A stretch of 64,000 nt of DNA from Choricystis sp. odSpoLacu1 (taxonomy: Eukaryota; Chlorophyta; Trebouxiophyceae): NCBI GenBank assembly GCA_958009055.1, contig OY253651.1:434001-498000 (forward strand), given 5' to 3'. A model generated the notes under the pieces. It saw only the letters and a program-made list of their open reading frames with translations. It was not told the DNA's origin and did not search any database. Positions within the stretch are counted from its first letter, which is position 1. Every line of letters begins with the position of its first letter. Of this stretch, positions 22,538 through 31,370 are shown in pieces. The position numbers and the translations under genes were made by a program.

Positions 22538-22727
22538 AAAGGGGAGGGAAAAGGGGAAAAGAAATGAACTGTGCAGGAAGACGAAACCCGGTCTCGCTCG
22601 CTCGGCTCCAACTGCCCTTCCGCCCGCGTTTCGATGATCCGCTGCCGACCGCCCTGCCCCACAACGAAGGAAGAAAGAAGGCCTTCAAAAACAGCTACAA
22701 GAAATCAAGCGCACACACCCTGCTCCC

Positions 22728-24972
22728 TCACACGTTGACCATCGCGTCGCACCGCAGGTCGCCCCCCGCCGCCGCGTCGGCCCACGCTTGCGCCGCCCCC
22801 CCCACCCGCGTCGTCTCCGGCGCCACGATGGCCTCCACCTGGGCGATGGGCGAGTGGTTCGGGTCCAGGCGGGAGGACCAGCCCTCCAGGACGAGGGTGG
22901 TGACCAGCACGGCAGACACGCGCGCGGGGAGCACCACCCCGTGCGTGCGCACGAGCTCGAGAACCCCTGCCAACGCTTTGGCGCCGTCAGTGGGGGGGGC
23001 GCCCGGGGCACGGGCAGCCTCCCGGTCGGCGGCCAGGGCGTCAAAGTAGGTCGCCATGTCCCTGCGAAAGGCGGCCGCGTCGCGGCACGACTGGGCGGGC
23101 GCCGCAAACTGCAGCGCGCGCGCGGCCACCGTGTCGCCGTCGTTGCGCGCAAACGCGGCAAACAGGTCGCACATGATCCCTTTGTCTGCCTCGGACAGGG
23201 AGGTCGTCATGCCGACATCCAGCAGGACGAGGGAGGGGCGCAGCCAGCCGCGCGGCGGGTGGACGCCGGCGGCGGCCAGGGCGCGGGCGAGCGCGCCCGC
23301 GGGGCCGCGCTTTGGGGGGTCCAGGCGGACGAGGATGTTACCGGGGTGCTGTGAGTGAGGGGGGGGGGGGGAGGGGCGGTGAGGGAGAGCGACGCAGAGG
23401 CGAGGGGGAGCCAACCCTCTCCCCAACCCTCCCACCCACACGTCTCACCAAGTCGGCGTGCACAAAGTTGTCCACCAGCAGCATGTGCAGCACAGCGTCC
23501 GACCCCAGCCTGGCGAGAGCGGTGCCGTAGCGTCCGCCAGGGCCGGCCGACACGTGCTCCGTGATCGCGCCCCCACTCTCGAACGTCTCCACCAGCACCG
23601 CCGGCGACACGAGCGGGTACACGGGTTGAGGAAACCGCACGCCATCCCTCTCCCTGAAGTTGTAGCAGAAGCGCCACAGGGAGCGGGCTTCGTGCTCAAA
23701 GTCGACTTGTTCGCGCAGGGGGAGTTCAAACTGGGCGAGCGTCTCTGCAAACCGCGCGTCGGCCAACGACGGCAGCACGACGGTGGCCGCCCGCGCGGCC
23801 GCCATCATGATGGCAAAGTCGCGCGCGATGGCGGCTTCCACGCCCGGGTGGCGCACCTTGACGGCGACGATGGTGCCCGGGGGCAGCCGCGCGCGGCGCG
23901 CGCCCGCGTCGGAGAGCCTCGCGCGGTACACCTGCCCAATGCTGCCCGACGCGACGGGTTTGTCGGGGAACCCGTCGAACAGGTCGTCCAGGGATGCATC
24001 GAACGCGGACGCGACAGCGGCCGCCGTCACAGAGCGTGGGTGGGCGGGCGCGGCCGCGTGCAGGCGTTCCAGTTCGGAGCACAGGTCGCGCGGAAACAGG
24101 TCGTGCCGCGTCGCCGCCCACTGGCCATACTTGATGAAGGCGGGGCCCGCCCGCTCCAGGGTGGAGCGCAGGGAGGCGATCCAGGTGGACCGGTCGGGGT
24201 GGCCTGCGTCGTGGGACAGGCAGCGGCGCGCGGAGAGGGCGAGCGGGGCGAAGACGGCGGCCAGCCACGCGGCACGCACCGCCACCTGCAGTGCTGCCAC
24301 GACGACCACCACCACCGCCGCCACGCGGGCCACTGCGCGCGCCACGGGGCCGGGGGGCGGGGGAGAGCGCACGGTGGCGGGGGGGGGGGAGGCGGGGGCG
24401 GGCAGGGGCGGAGGGTCGGCCGCTATCGCGCGCGCGGCCAGCGACGGCAGCGCCCGCAGCACGACGCCGCCCGCGGGCGTCAAGCCGAGCGCGTCCAGGA
24501 TGGCGATGCGGGCGCGGGGGCCGGGGCGGGCGGTCCACTCGGCGGGCAGCCAGCGCGCGCCGGGGCGCGGGGCCCAGGCTGTGCGTGGGGAGGGCGAGAG
24601 AAGGGTGGGGAGGGCGGGACAGGTGAGGAGCGACGCACGCTGCCCACACACACGCGCCTCCACGTGCCTCCCTCGCTCTCTCTCTCTCTCTCCCTCACCT
24701 TCGGGCGCGTTGAGCCTGGACTTGACCCACGCAGGCACCGCACGTGGCCGCCCGCCCGTCGCCGCGGCGGAGCTGCCGCCGCCGAGAGCCCACTGCGTCA
24801 GCGAGTCCAGGGCCCCCCTCGCCACGCCGGGTGGCAGGGAGGGGGGCGGTTTGCCCGTTCGTCGTGCTGACGCGTAGGCCCGGGTGGTGGCGTGGGGGGG
24901 CAGGTGGGTGAGCGAGGTGGCCACGCGGCGGCGGCGCGCGGTCGCCCACGCCGCCGCACTGGAGCGCAGCAT
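22728..24972 (-). CDS. ABC1/ADCK-family (UbiB) atypical kinase, ADCK2-like
   Basis: Organellar kinase-like protein of the coenzyme Q/UbiB family. Three exons: 24972-24699, 24578-23449 and 23348-22728 (674 aa). The N-terminus (MLRSSAAAWATARRRRVATS) resembles a mitochondrial presequence. A hydrophobic segment (RVAAVVVVVVAALQVAVRAA) is a likely membrane helix. Family motifs: the KxGQ variant AFIKYGQWAATRHDLFP, the Ala-rich loop ASGSIGQVYRARL, VAVKVRHPGVE, HADLHPGN, which the second intron splits cleanly, and LDVGMT replacing DFG. An extended Pro/Ala linker precedes the kinase core. ADCK2 is the closest family I recall, because of the long N-terminus and the helix. Confidence 0.87.
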
Positions 24973-25172
24973 TGGGGAGTCGGTCGGCGAGAGGTCGGTC
25001 CGCGAGAGGTGTGTGTGGGGCCCTCCCGTCCCTCGCGGCCGGCAGCAGGGGGGGCAGGAGGCGCGCGTGTGGAGCGCGAAATGCAGTTGAATGTGGGTGC
25101 TGTTTTTCGCTTCTTTCTCTCGTGCAAAAAACGCACACCTCTTCTGGCTCTTAACACACCCTCCCCCACCAA

Positions 25173-26278
25173 TCACTCCTTCACACTCGTCGGCAGCGAC
25201 GCCGACTCCGCCCTCCGCAGCGCGGCCGCCACGCGCACCGGCAGCCGCGCGCGCAGGGCGGGCGGCATCGCGGCCGCCGCCACCCGGTCAACGCCGCCCG
25301 CCGCCAGGGCGGCGACGCCCGCCAGCGTGACTGCCCACGCCGCGACGCGGGCGGGCAGGGCGGCGGGGGAGGGGGCGAAGGGTTCGCCCAGGGCGGCCAC
25401 GCCCAGGGCTGCTCCAGACAGCATGGACGACACGGCGGCCGCGGTGCAGACGCCGACGGAGGCGCCCGTTTTGAGGGCGGCCGTCTGGATGGCCATGCCA
25501 AAGCCCGACAAGAGGCTGGAGGCGGCGACACCTGCGCAAACCATGGCCGGCGCCCCTGCACCCAACGCAAACCCGGCCCGGCACGCGGTGGCGCCCAGCC
25601 CAAACACGATGCCCGCCCGCGCGCCTTGGGCGGTGGGGGAGGCGGGTGGCGGCGGTTTGGAGGGGGTGCGCGGGCGCAGGCCGCGCCGCACACGCGACGC
25701 GCCCAGGCGGGCGCGCAGAGAGGGGCCCAGCAGCACGGCCAGCGAGGCGAGCGCCAGCACAGCACACGCACGCCCACTGGAGGGTGGAGGCGGGGCGGGC
25801 GGTGATGTGGCGCCGAGGAGGCCAGCCCCGGCTGTCGCGACGGCAGCGGCCGCCCACTCGCCCCGGGACAGGCGTTCGTTGAGGAAGACGTGGGCCAGGA
25901 CGGCTAAGACGACCAGGCCGATGCCGGACACGGGCTGGACGAGGGAGACTGGGGGGTGTGGATGGTGTGTGGTGGGGAGGGAGGGTTGGCGTCGGCATCG
26001 CGCGGTGTTTTTTTTCGTGTTTCGTCGTCCCCTCCCGCCCTCCTCTCACCTGGCGCGACCGCGTACGCGCGTATTTGCAGCACGGCACCAACCACGTCCA
26101 GCGCCACTCCCGACGCCCAGGCCCGGTCGCGCGCAAAGGCGGCGAGAGAGTGGCGCGAAAAGCGGGGCAGACGTCGTGCCGCGCTCTTTTGCAGGGCCTT
26201 GCCCACGGCTGAGACGCAGGCCGCGGCGACCGTGAGGAAGACCGCAGGCCAAACATCCGCCGCCGGGGAGGCGTCCAT
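25173..26278 (-). CDS. NIPA-type magnesium transporter (NIPA8/9-like)
   Basis: Multi-pass membrane protein of the DMT superfamily, NIPA (DUF803) branch. Two exons, 26278-26050 and 25948-25173 (334 aa). The first helices appear in VWPAVFLTVAAACVSAVG, then LDVVGAVLQIRAYAVAP, VSLVQPVSGIGLVVL and LAHVFLNERLSRGEWAAA, the pairing seen in plant NIPA9-type proteins. Later helices are Ala/Gly-rich (VCAGVAASSLLSGFGMAIQT, VSSMLSGAALGV). About 8-9 helices can be counted. The Mg role is family inference; substrate residues cannot be judged here. Confidence 0.7.
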
Positions 26279-26371
26279 TGGGAGGCGGGAGAGGGAGAGT
26301 TTGTTTGGGGTTTTTTTTTTCGCGCGATTTGTGTAGGAAGGAGAGGGAGAGTTTGTTAAGCGCTCGCGCCG

Positions 26372-26385
26372 CCCCCCCCCCCCCC
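26372..26385. repeat. C14 homopolymer upstream of NIPA-like gene
   Basis: Fourteen C on the plus strand within the 217-bp spacer between the NIPA-like and RNase Z genes. Non-coding, so its length cannot be tested by reading frame. Confidence 0.9.
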
Positions 26386-26495
26386 TTGGATCCCTCACCG
26401 GCCCTCCCACCATCATTCTCCACAGTCACTCTGCCTGTGGAGAGCCTCCGCCCTCTCACCGCCACCACCCTCCGGCCGACGAGCCACCGCCACGG

Positions 26496-28223
26496 TCATG
26501 AGGTCGCGAGCAGCCAGCACTTCGCACACGGGGGGCGCGCCGCCCCCCCCCGCGCACGCCGCCCCCCCCCGCCGCGCGCGAGCGACCTGCGCGCCTCACT
26601 CACCAGCGCCTCAATCGCGCGCTGGGGCGCGTCCACGCCGATGGCACCATCCGAGTCGTCTGAATCAGACGACCAGGACACGCCGCGGGCACGGCGCCCG
26701 CCGCCGCGGGGCGAGGCGGAGGGGCCGACGTCGTACCGCCCGGAGAAGTGGGTCAACACCAGCCGGCGAGCGCCAACCGCCCCCGCAAAGGCACCCGCCG
26801 CAGCCGCGGTCGAGTGTTGGGCCATGGCGGCTTTGGCGGCCATGGGGGCGGCGAACGTGGCTTCGTGGGAGAGGAGGTCGCAGCCCGCGGCGGCGCGCGC
26901 GATGGCGGCAGAGGAGGCGGTGTCCCCCAGGATGACCACGTTGCGCCCGCCCGAGGCCTCAGACTCCCTCAATGAATACCCCCAGCACGGGACACGATGT
27001 TGGAGTTGAGCGGCGACCGCGGTCAGGCCGCCCGTGCCCAGGGGGAGGGTCCACGTCAACCCGACGACGGGCGTCGGCCCGCGCCGCCCGCGGCGGTGGT
27101 GGTCGCCGCCCCCGCGGGCTGCAGCCGCCGCCTCCTGCCGCGCAGCCGCCAACGCATCCCGCGAGGCGGGAGTGTCGTCGGGGGCGAGGGTGGCGAGGGC
27201 GACTGAACCGGGAACGCCGCGCGCGCGCGCGCGGGGCGCACGCCCGCGCCAGGATCAGCAGTCAACTCGACGACGAGCACGGAGGTGGGAAAAGGGGTGG
27301 AGGACAGTCTGAGTCCAGCCAGCACCAAGGCGTGCAGGCCGGGCGGGCCTGCGACCAGGAGGCGGGGCAGCGGGTCGACACCCGCGGACGCGGCAGCCGC
27401 CGCGCGCGCGGCGGTCACGGCAGCCACAACCGAGTGCACGCCAAAGCAGTGGTCGCCGTGCAGGTGGGTGATCAGGAGGGCGCCCACGTGGGCCAGGGGC
27501 ACGCCCGCGGACGCGAGCTGGACGGCGGTCCCTTCACCCGCGTCGACCAACACGGTCGCGCGCGCGCACCGCACCGCCACGCTGGACACATTGCGCCCGG
27601 GCGTGGGGGCGCCTGACGACGTGCCCAGCCAGGTGACGGCGAGGCCTGTGCCAGCGGCGGCTGGGTCGGGGGGGGTGGAGGGGGCGGCAGGGGCGGGAGG
27701 CGGAGGTGCCTGCGTCGCTGCAGCCTGTGCCGCCACGCCGCGCGTCGTCGGTTGGCCTCCCTCCCCCACCAACCTGGCCACCAGGTCGGCTTTCAGACCA
27801 GCGGTGGGCAGGCCTGCTGCGGCGGCGAGAGCACGCAGGTCGGCGACACGCATGCGTGCGAGCCCCGCGCGCGTCGTGGCGGGGGGTGGGGTGGAGGGCG
27901 CGACTGCCGCTTGCACCGGGGCAGTGGTGGAGGCACAGGCGTGTGACGAGAGCCTGTGTGGATAGAGAGGGAGGGAGGGGGAGGCGCGTGGTGGGAGGAG
28001 GCGGTGTGGTGGAGCGTGGTTGCGTTGTTGGCGGCTCTTCTCTCGGCGTCCCCAGCCACCCTTCGTCCGCCGCGCATTTCCCTCCCACACGCCCACACAC
28101 CACCACACGACACTCTCACCTGTCACTGTGCGCGGCCGCGGCCGTGACGGTGCGGCGGGCCCTCCGCACCGCCGCGCACAGCGCCCGCATGCGGAGCGCG
28201 GGCCGCGGGGCCGGGGGGCGCAT
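26496..28223 (-). CDS. Short-form RNase Z (tRNase Z) with N-terminal SAP domain; one frame break
   Basis: Endonuclease that trims tRNA 3' trailers. Exon 1, 28223-28120, encodes a basic leader (MRPPAPRPALRMRALCAAVR), likely an organelle transit peptide; exon 2 is 27953-26496, about 519 aa if one break is bridged. A SAP nucleic-acid-binding motif (ARMRVADLRALAAAAGLP) comes before the metallo-beta-lactamase domain. Metal motifs: HLHGDHCFG, GDTASS, HEAT and LTHFSGRY; NVSSVAVR and GYSLRESEASGGRN are also family blocks. The frame shifts in a CG-dinucleotide tract (27219-27236): dropping one dinucleotide joins VVELTADPGAGV to VPGSVALATLAPDD. No intron of plausible length explains it. Confidence 0.83.
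27219..27236. repeat. CG-dinucleotide tract breaking the RNase Z frame
   Basis: Alternating C and G inside the RNase Z coding region. The two reading frames that carry RNase Z motifs differ by two bases across it, equal to one repeat unit. Confidence 0.75.
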
Positions 28224-28383
28224 GAAACAGAGGGGGGGGGGCTCGCGTGTGTGCGGAGGAAGTTAACGCTTGTGTGTGAAAGCGTGGTAATATAGGCACA
28301 CAGGCGTCGACCAGCCGCCAACCGACAAAAACGAAAAGAGTGTTGAGACCCCCACATTGTGTTCTGTGTTTTCCTCTCCGCCA
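28224..28383. promoter_or_regulatory. Divergent promoter region between RNase Z and USB1 genes
   Basis: 160 bp head-to-head spacer. An AT-rich patch (ggtaatatagg, 28286-28296) lies 65-95 bp from both ATGs and could act as a TATA-like element in either direction. This is position-based inference only. Confidence 0.35.
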
Positions 28384-29043
28384 ATGGACGCACTAGCCGC
28401 CTACGCGTCGTCGTCGTCAGGCGGCGACACACCGTGTCCAACCACCCGGCGCACGCCCGCGTTTGCGGTGCACGTGAAGACGCCCGCCCCACTCGACGAG
28501 GCAGCGACACGCGCGGCCGCATCTCTGGCTGCCCGCGTCACGGCGGCCGTGCCGTCCGCCGTAGCAGACGCTCGCCTGTGTGAAGCGACGGAGACCAGCG
28601 GCACAGGCGCAGCCACGCTGCACGTGTCGTTGTCCCGCGGCGGCGCGCTGCCGTCGCTGGGCGCGGCGACCGCGCTGCTGGACGCACTCGCATCAGTGCT
28701 GGCGGATGCTGCGCCCTTCACGCTGTCCCTGGGCGGCGTGTGCGTGCTGCAGGGAGGGGACGCCGCCACCCCACGCGTGTTCGTGTGCATCGGCGGTCGC
28801 CAACCCGACCCCCACTTCTCGGCCTTTGTGCGCCGCGTCGACGACGCGGTGGCCCTGTCTGACCTGCCCCCCTTCCACGCGGTGCCCCTGCCCCACATCA
28901 GTGTGGCGTCTGCGCCTGCGGCGGATGCGGCGGAGGTGGAGGCGGCGGTGGTGGGAGTCGGCGTCGCGCCACTCACCGTGCGCGTGCGCTCTGTCGAGTG
29001 CCGCGTCGGCAACCGGTCGCACGTGGTGTGGAGGGCAGAGTAG
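28384..29043 (+). CDS. USB1: U6 snRNA phosphodiesterase USB1
   Basis: 2H-family exonuclease that trims and caps the U6 snRNA 3' end in the nucleus. Intronless, 219 aa. It starts MDALAAYASSSS, like USB1 proteins, which open with a short SLVAYSSS-type stretch. The two catalytic HxS motifs are LHVSLSRG (about residues 79-86) and PHISVAS (about 169-175), spaced as in the family. FVCIGGRQPDPHFSAFVRRVD and the final NRSHVVW are also family-like. It is followed by a pair of strong hairpins. Confidence 0.88.
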   Translation: MDALAAYASSSSGGDTPCPTTRRTPAFAVHVKTPAPLDEAATRAAASLAARVTAAVPSAVADARLCEATETSGTGAATLHVSLSRGGALPSLGAATALLDALASVLADAAPFTLSLGGVCVLQGGDAATPRVFVCIGGRQPDPHFSAFVRRVDDAVALSDLPPFHAVPLPHISVASAPAADAAEVEAAVVGVGVAPLTVRVRSVECRVGNRSHVVWRAE

Positions 29044-29044
29044 A

Positions 29045-29100
29045 ATGGTTCATGCTTTAGTAATGAACCATGAACCATGTCATTGCAAAGAATGCAATGA
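29045..29100 (+). other. Two tandem perfect hairpins just after the USB1 stop
   Basis: Hairpin 1: ATGGTTCAT (29045-29053) pairs with ATGAACCAT (29063-29071) around a 9-nt loop. Hairpin 2: TCATTGCA (29080-29087) pairs with TGCAATGA (29093-29100) around a 5-nt loop. They begin 2 bp after the stop codon in an AT-rich island. They could shape 3'-end formation or mRNA stability; no function is known to me. Confidence 0.7.
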
Positions 29101-29199
29101 AAATAGAAAACGTCGTTTGTTTGCATGTTTTGTGTGTTGTCTAGAAAACGTCGCGCGAAGAAAAACACTCACTCTGACTTGTCCCTCCCCTCTCTCTCT

Positions 29200-29977
29200 C
29201 TACTCCACTGGTCTCGCCGCCGCCCCACCTTTGCCATAGTTCTTTTTGCCCCAGGAGAAGGGGACGTAACGGTGTTTGAGCATGTGGCGAATCTGGCGCT
29301 TCATCGTCACAAAAAAGAGCGCAAAAAAGTAGGCCACCAGAATGGGCCAGAAGACGGGGACGTCGAGCAACGGGAAAAAGGTGGCGGCAAAGCCCAGTGC
29401 AAAGGAGCGGGTAGCTGCCCACCAAAATTTGAACTCGGGCAGGCGGCGCACAAACGGGCGAAACTCGTCGGCGGCCGCGGAGGGCAAGGTGGGGCCGTCG
29501 AGGTCGGGGTCGACCTGTGTGTGGTGTATGTGGTGTTGGCAAGGTGTGTGTTGGTTGGTTGGTCGCTCTGTTTTGCCGCGCACGCGGGGTGGGAGCCAAG
29601 GTTCTCTCTCTCGGGTGTCCCCTGGCGCGCCCGCAATCGAAAAACAAAACAGCCGCGCGGCTTTCTCCCTCCATTCCCTCTCTCCCTCCCTCCCCCACCA
29701 CACACACAACACTCCCACGCACACACTCACCTGCGGCGTCAGGAAGCCGAGCAACAGGTTGAGGTTGTAGATGGCGAGCGCGTACGAAACGATGTGGAAC
29801 CCTTTCAAACTGTACACCCGACCCCCGTACGCCAGCACGCCCAGGGCCAGGGCGCCCCATCGGGGGGCGATGTGGGGGGCGACGGTGTCCAGGGCGCGGC
29901 GCAGACGGGACCGCGCAGACGCGAGCGCGTCGGCGAGGGGGCCGGGGGGGGGGGGCGTCGACGTAGGACTCTGCCAT
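29200..29977 (-). CDS. RER1: RER1 (ER retrieval receptor); frame broken at C12
   Basis: Golgi-to-ER retrieval receptor with four membrane spans. Two exons, 29977-29731 and 29514-29200, 186 aa once one base is removed from a C12 run. Family blocks: YGGRVYSLKGFHIVSYALAI, YNLNLLLGFLTPQ, DEFRPFVRRLPEFKFWW and FVTMKRQIRHMLKHRYVPFS. The only in-context ATG (29977) reads MAESYVDAPPP, which is out of frame with RER1 by one base across 29944-29955. With C11, MAESYVDAPPP runs straight into GPLADALASARSRL. No other ATG is available in the RER1 frame nearby. Confidence 0.88.
29944..29955. repeat. G12/C12 homopolymer breaking the RER1 frame at codon 8
   Basis: Twelve G on the plus strand inside the RER1 first exon. 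Eleven would restore a continuous protein from the ATG at 29977. Confidence 0.85.
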
Positions 29978-30118
29978 TTGGGTTGTGTGTGAATGGGGGA
30001 AAGAAAGAGATGCTGCGCTGGGTGTATGCCAGCCCACAGCCGTGTGTGAGATGTGGCGGCAGCAGGCGTTTGAAAAACGCGAGAGTTTTTGTGTGGGGAT
30101 TCACTTTTTCGCGAATTT

Positions 30119-30445
30119 ATGGCCTCCTTTGACTCCATTTCGGCGGCTGAGCAGTCCATAGCTGCCGCTGTGGACGCCGCCGCCGACGTCGCGTCCCAGC
30201 TGGCGCGCGGCACGTCGGCCGACGCACGCGCGGCAGGGCGGTCCGCGTCAACTGCGCTGGCCGCTGCGCACGACGTGGCGGCCCGCCTGATACCGGCGGC
30301 CAAGGCGTACGCTGCCCTGCGCGACCCGCACGCCGGGTGTGCGGGGCCGGAGAGGTTGCGTGCCGCGTCTGCACGCGCGGCTGCCGCGCTCGCAGAGAGG
30401 CACCTGGCTGTGGCCGACGCGGCGGCAGCGCGGGCGCTGGAGTGA
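30119..30445 (+). CDS. Small Ala-rich helical protein, possible Mediator subunit 11
   Basis: Intronless, 108 aa, start in the context gaatttATGG. It reads as two or three amphipathic helices (FDSISAAEQSIAAAVDAAAD, AARLIPAAKAYAALRDPH). The spacing resembles Med11, a small Mediator head subunit, which has an N-terminal IE-rich helix, a central VE-L-I-YL helix and a short third helix. Similarity is only pattern-level, so this name is tentative. Its stop lies 23 bp before the next start on the same strand, so the two ORFs may share one mRNA. Confidence 0.45.
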   Translation: MASFDSISAAEQSIAAAVDAAADVASQLARGTSADARAAGRSASTALAAAHDVAARLIPAAKAYAALRDPHAGCAGPERLRAASARAAAALAERHLAVADAAAARALE

Positions 30446-30468
30446 GAGGGAGTGTGAACACACACACG

Positions 30469-31299
30469 ATGGAGCTACCCACCAGCACCGCCACCTATGG
30501 CGACGTGGCCTACTGGAACTCGAGGTTCGAGGAGGAGACTGACTTTGAGTGGTGCGGCCGGTTTGACCAGTTTGCGCCGATCGCGCGCTCCGCCCTCGCC
30601 TCCGCCCGCCGCATCCTCATCCTGGGCAATGGGACGTCGGACCTGCCCCTGGCGTTGGCGGCGGACGCAGGGTTAAGAGAGTTGAAAGAGGTGGTGGTCA
30701 CGGACGCTGCCACCGTTGCGGTGGACCGAGGCCGGGCCCGCGCCGCCGCCGATGCAGCGGCCGTGACAGCCGCCGCGGCCGCATCTGGACGGTCCACACC
30801 GCCCGCCACGCTGACGTGAAGCGTGGCGGATGCAGCGTCGATCCCGTTTCCTAATGCTTCATTCGACGCTGTTGTCGAAAAGGGAGTCCTCGACGCTCTC
30901 GCCGCCCGCCACGCGGGCGCCGACCCGTGGGCGCCCCCCCCCGGCCTCGTCACCGATGTGGGCGGCGCGGCTGCGGAGGCGGCGCGCGTGACGCGGCGCG
31001 GCGGCGTGCTGATGTCTGTCTTGTTTGCGCAGCCCCACTTTAGGAGGCCGCTGCTGCTGGCGAGTGGAGCAAACGTGTGGTCCGACGTCACCGTGACTCC
31101 CTTTGGCGATGACGCCGGCGCCATCCAGTATTTTGCGTACGTGTGTGTGCGTGGGGGCGGCGTCGCGGCGCCTCCATCGACAGCGGTCGATCCAGCCGCA
31201 GGCCTCGTGGCCTGGAAACCGACCCAGCCGCCGTCGCACGACCACATGGAGAGTGACGACTACTTGCTGCGGTGCGGGCTGGACAGCGGGGAAGAGTGA
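30469..31299 (+). CDS. EEF1A-lysine methyltransferase-like (METTL13/EEF1AKMT4 group) with in-frame TGA
   Basis: Class I SAM methyltransferase. It opens ATYGDVAYWNSRFEEE, with EWCGRFDQFAPI, the N-terminal hallmark of this group. Motif I is ILILGNGTSDLPLAL. Then the frame hits TGA at 30817-30819 and continues in the same frame with SVADAASIPFPNASFDAVVE and KGVLDAL, the post-I/motif IV region, and ends FGDDAGAIQYFAYVC. With the TGA read through the protein is about 275 aa, a normal length. In relatives the residue at the TGA position (L-x-W before the D-x motif) is usually Trp, so TGG to TGA is the simplest change. No intron donor/acceptor pair removes it. Start is 23 bp after the preceding stop. 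Confidence 0.8.
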
Positions 31300-31370
31300 C
31301 AGTGTTTTTTTTGTAAGTGTTTTGTGTTTTGACAAGAATCCTGTTTGTTTTTCGCACCCCTCCTCTCCCT

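Noticed and set aside
24892..26235. 447-residue plus-strand frame over the NIPA-like gene
   Set aside because: Reverse-strand shadow; the minus strand shows membrane helices and a well-phased intron.
27200..27250. Short intron explaining the RNase Z frame shift
   Set aside because: A GT-AG pair exists but would give an intron of only about 40 bp with no GTGAG donor, far below other introns here.
30817..30819. Selenocysteine codon in the methyltransferase
   Set aside because: Kept only as an alternative. The aligned family residue is Trp rather than Cys, and I could not see a SECIS core after the stop.
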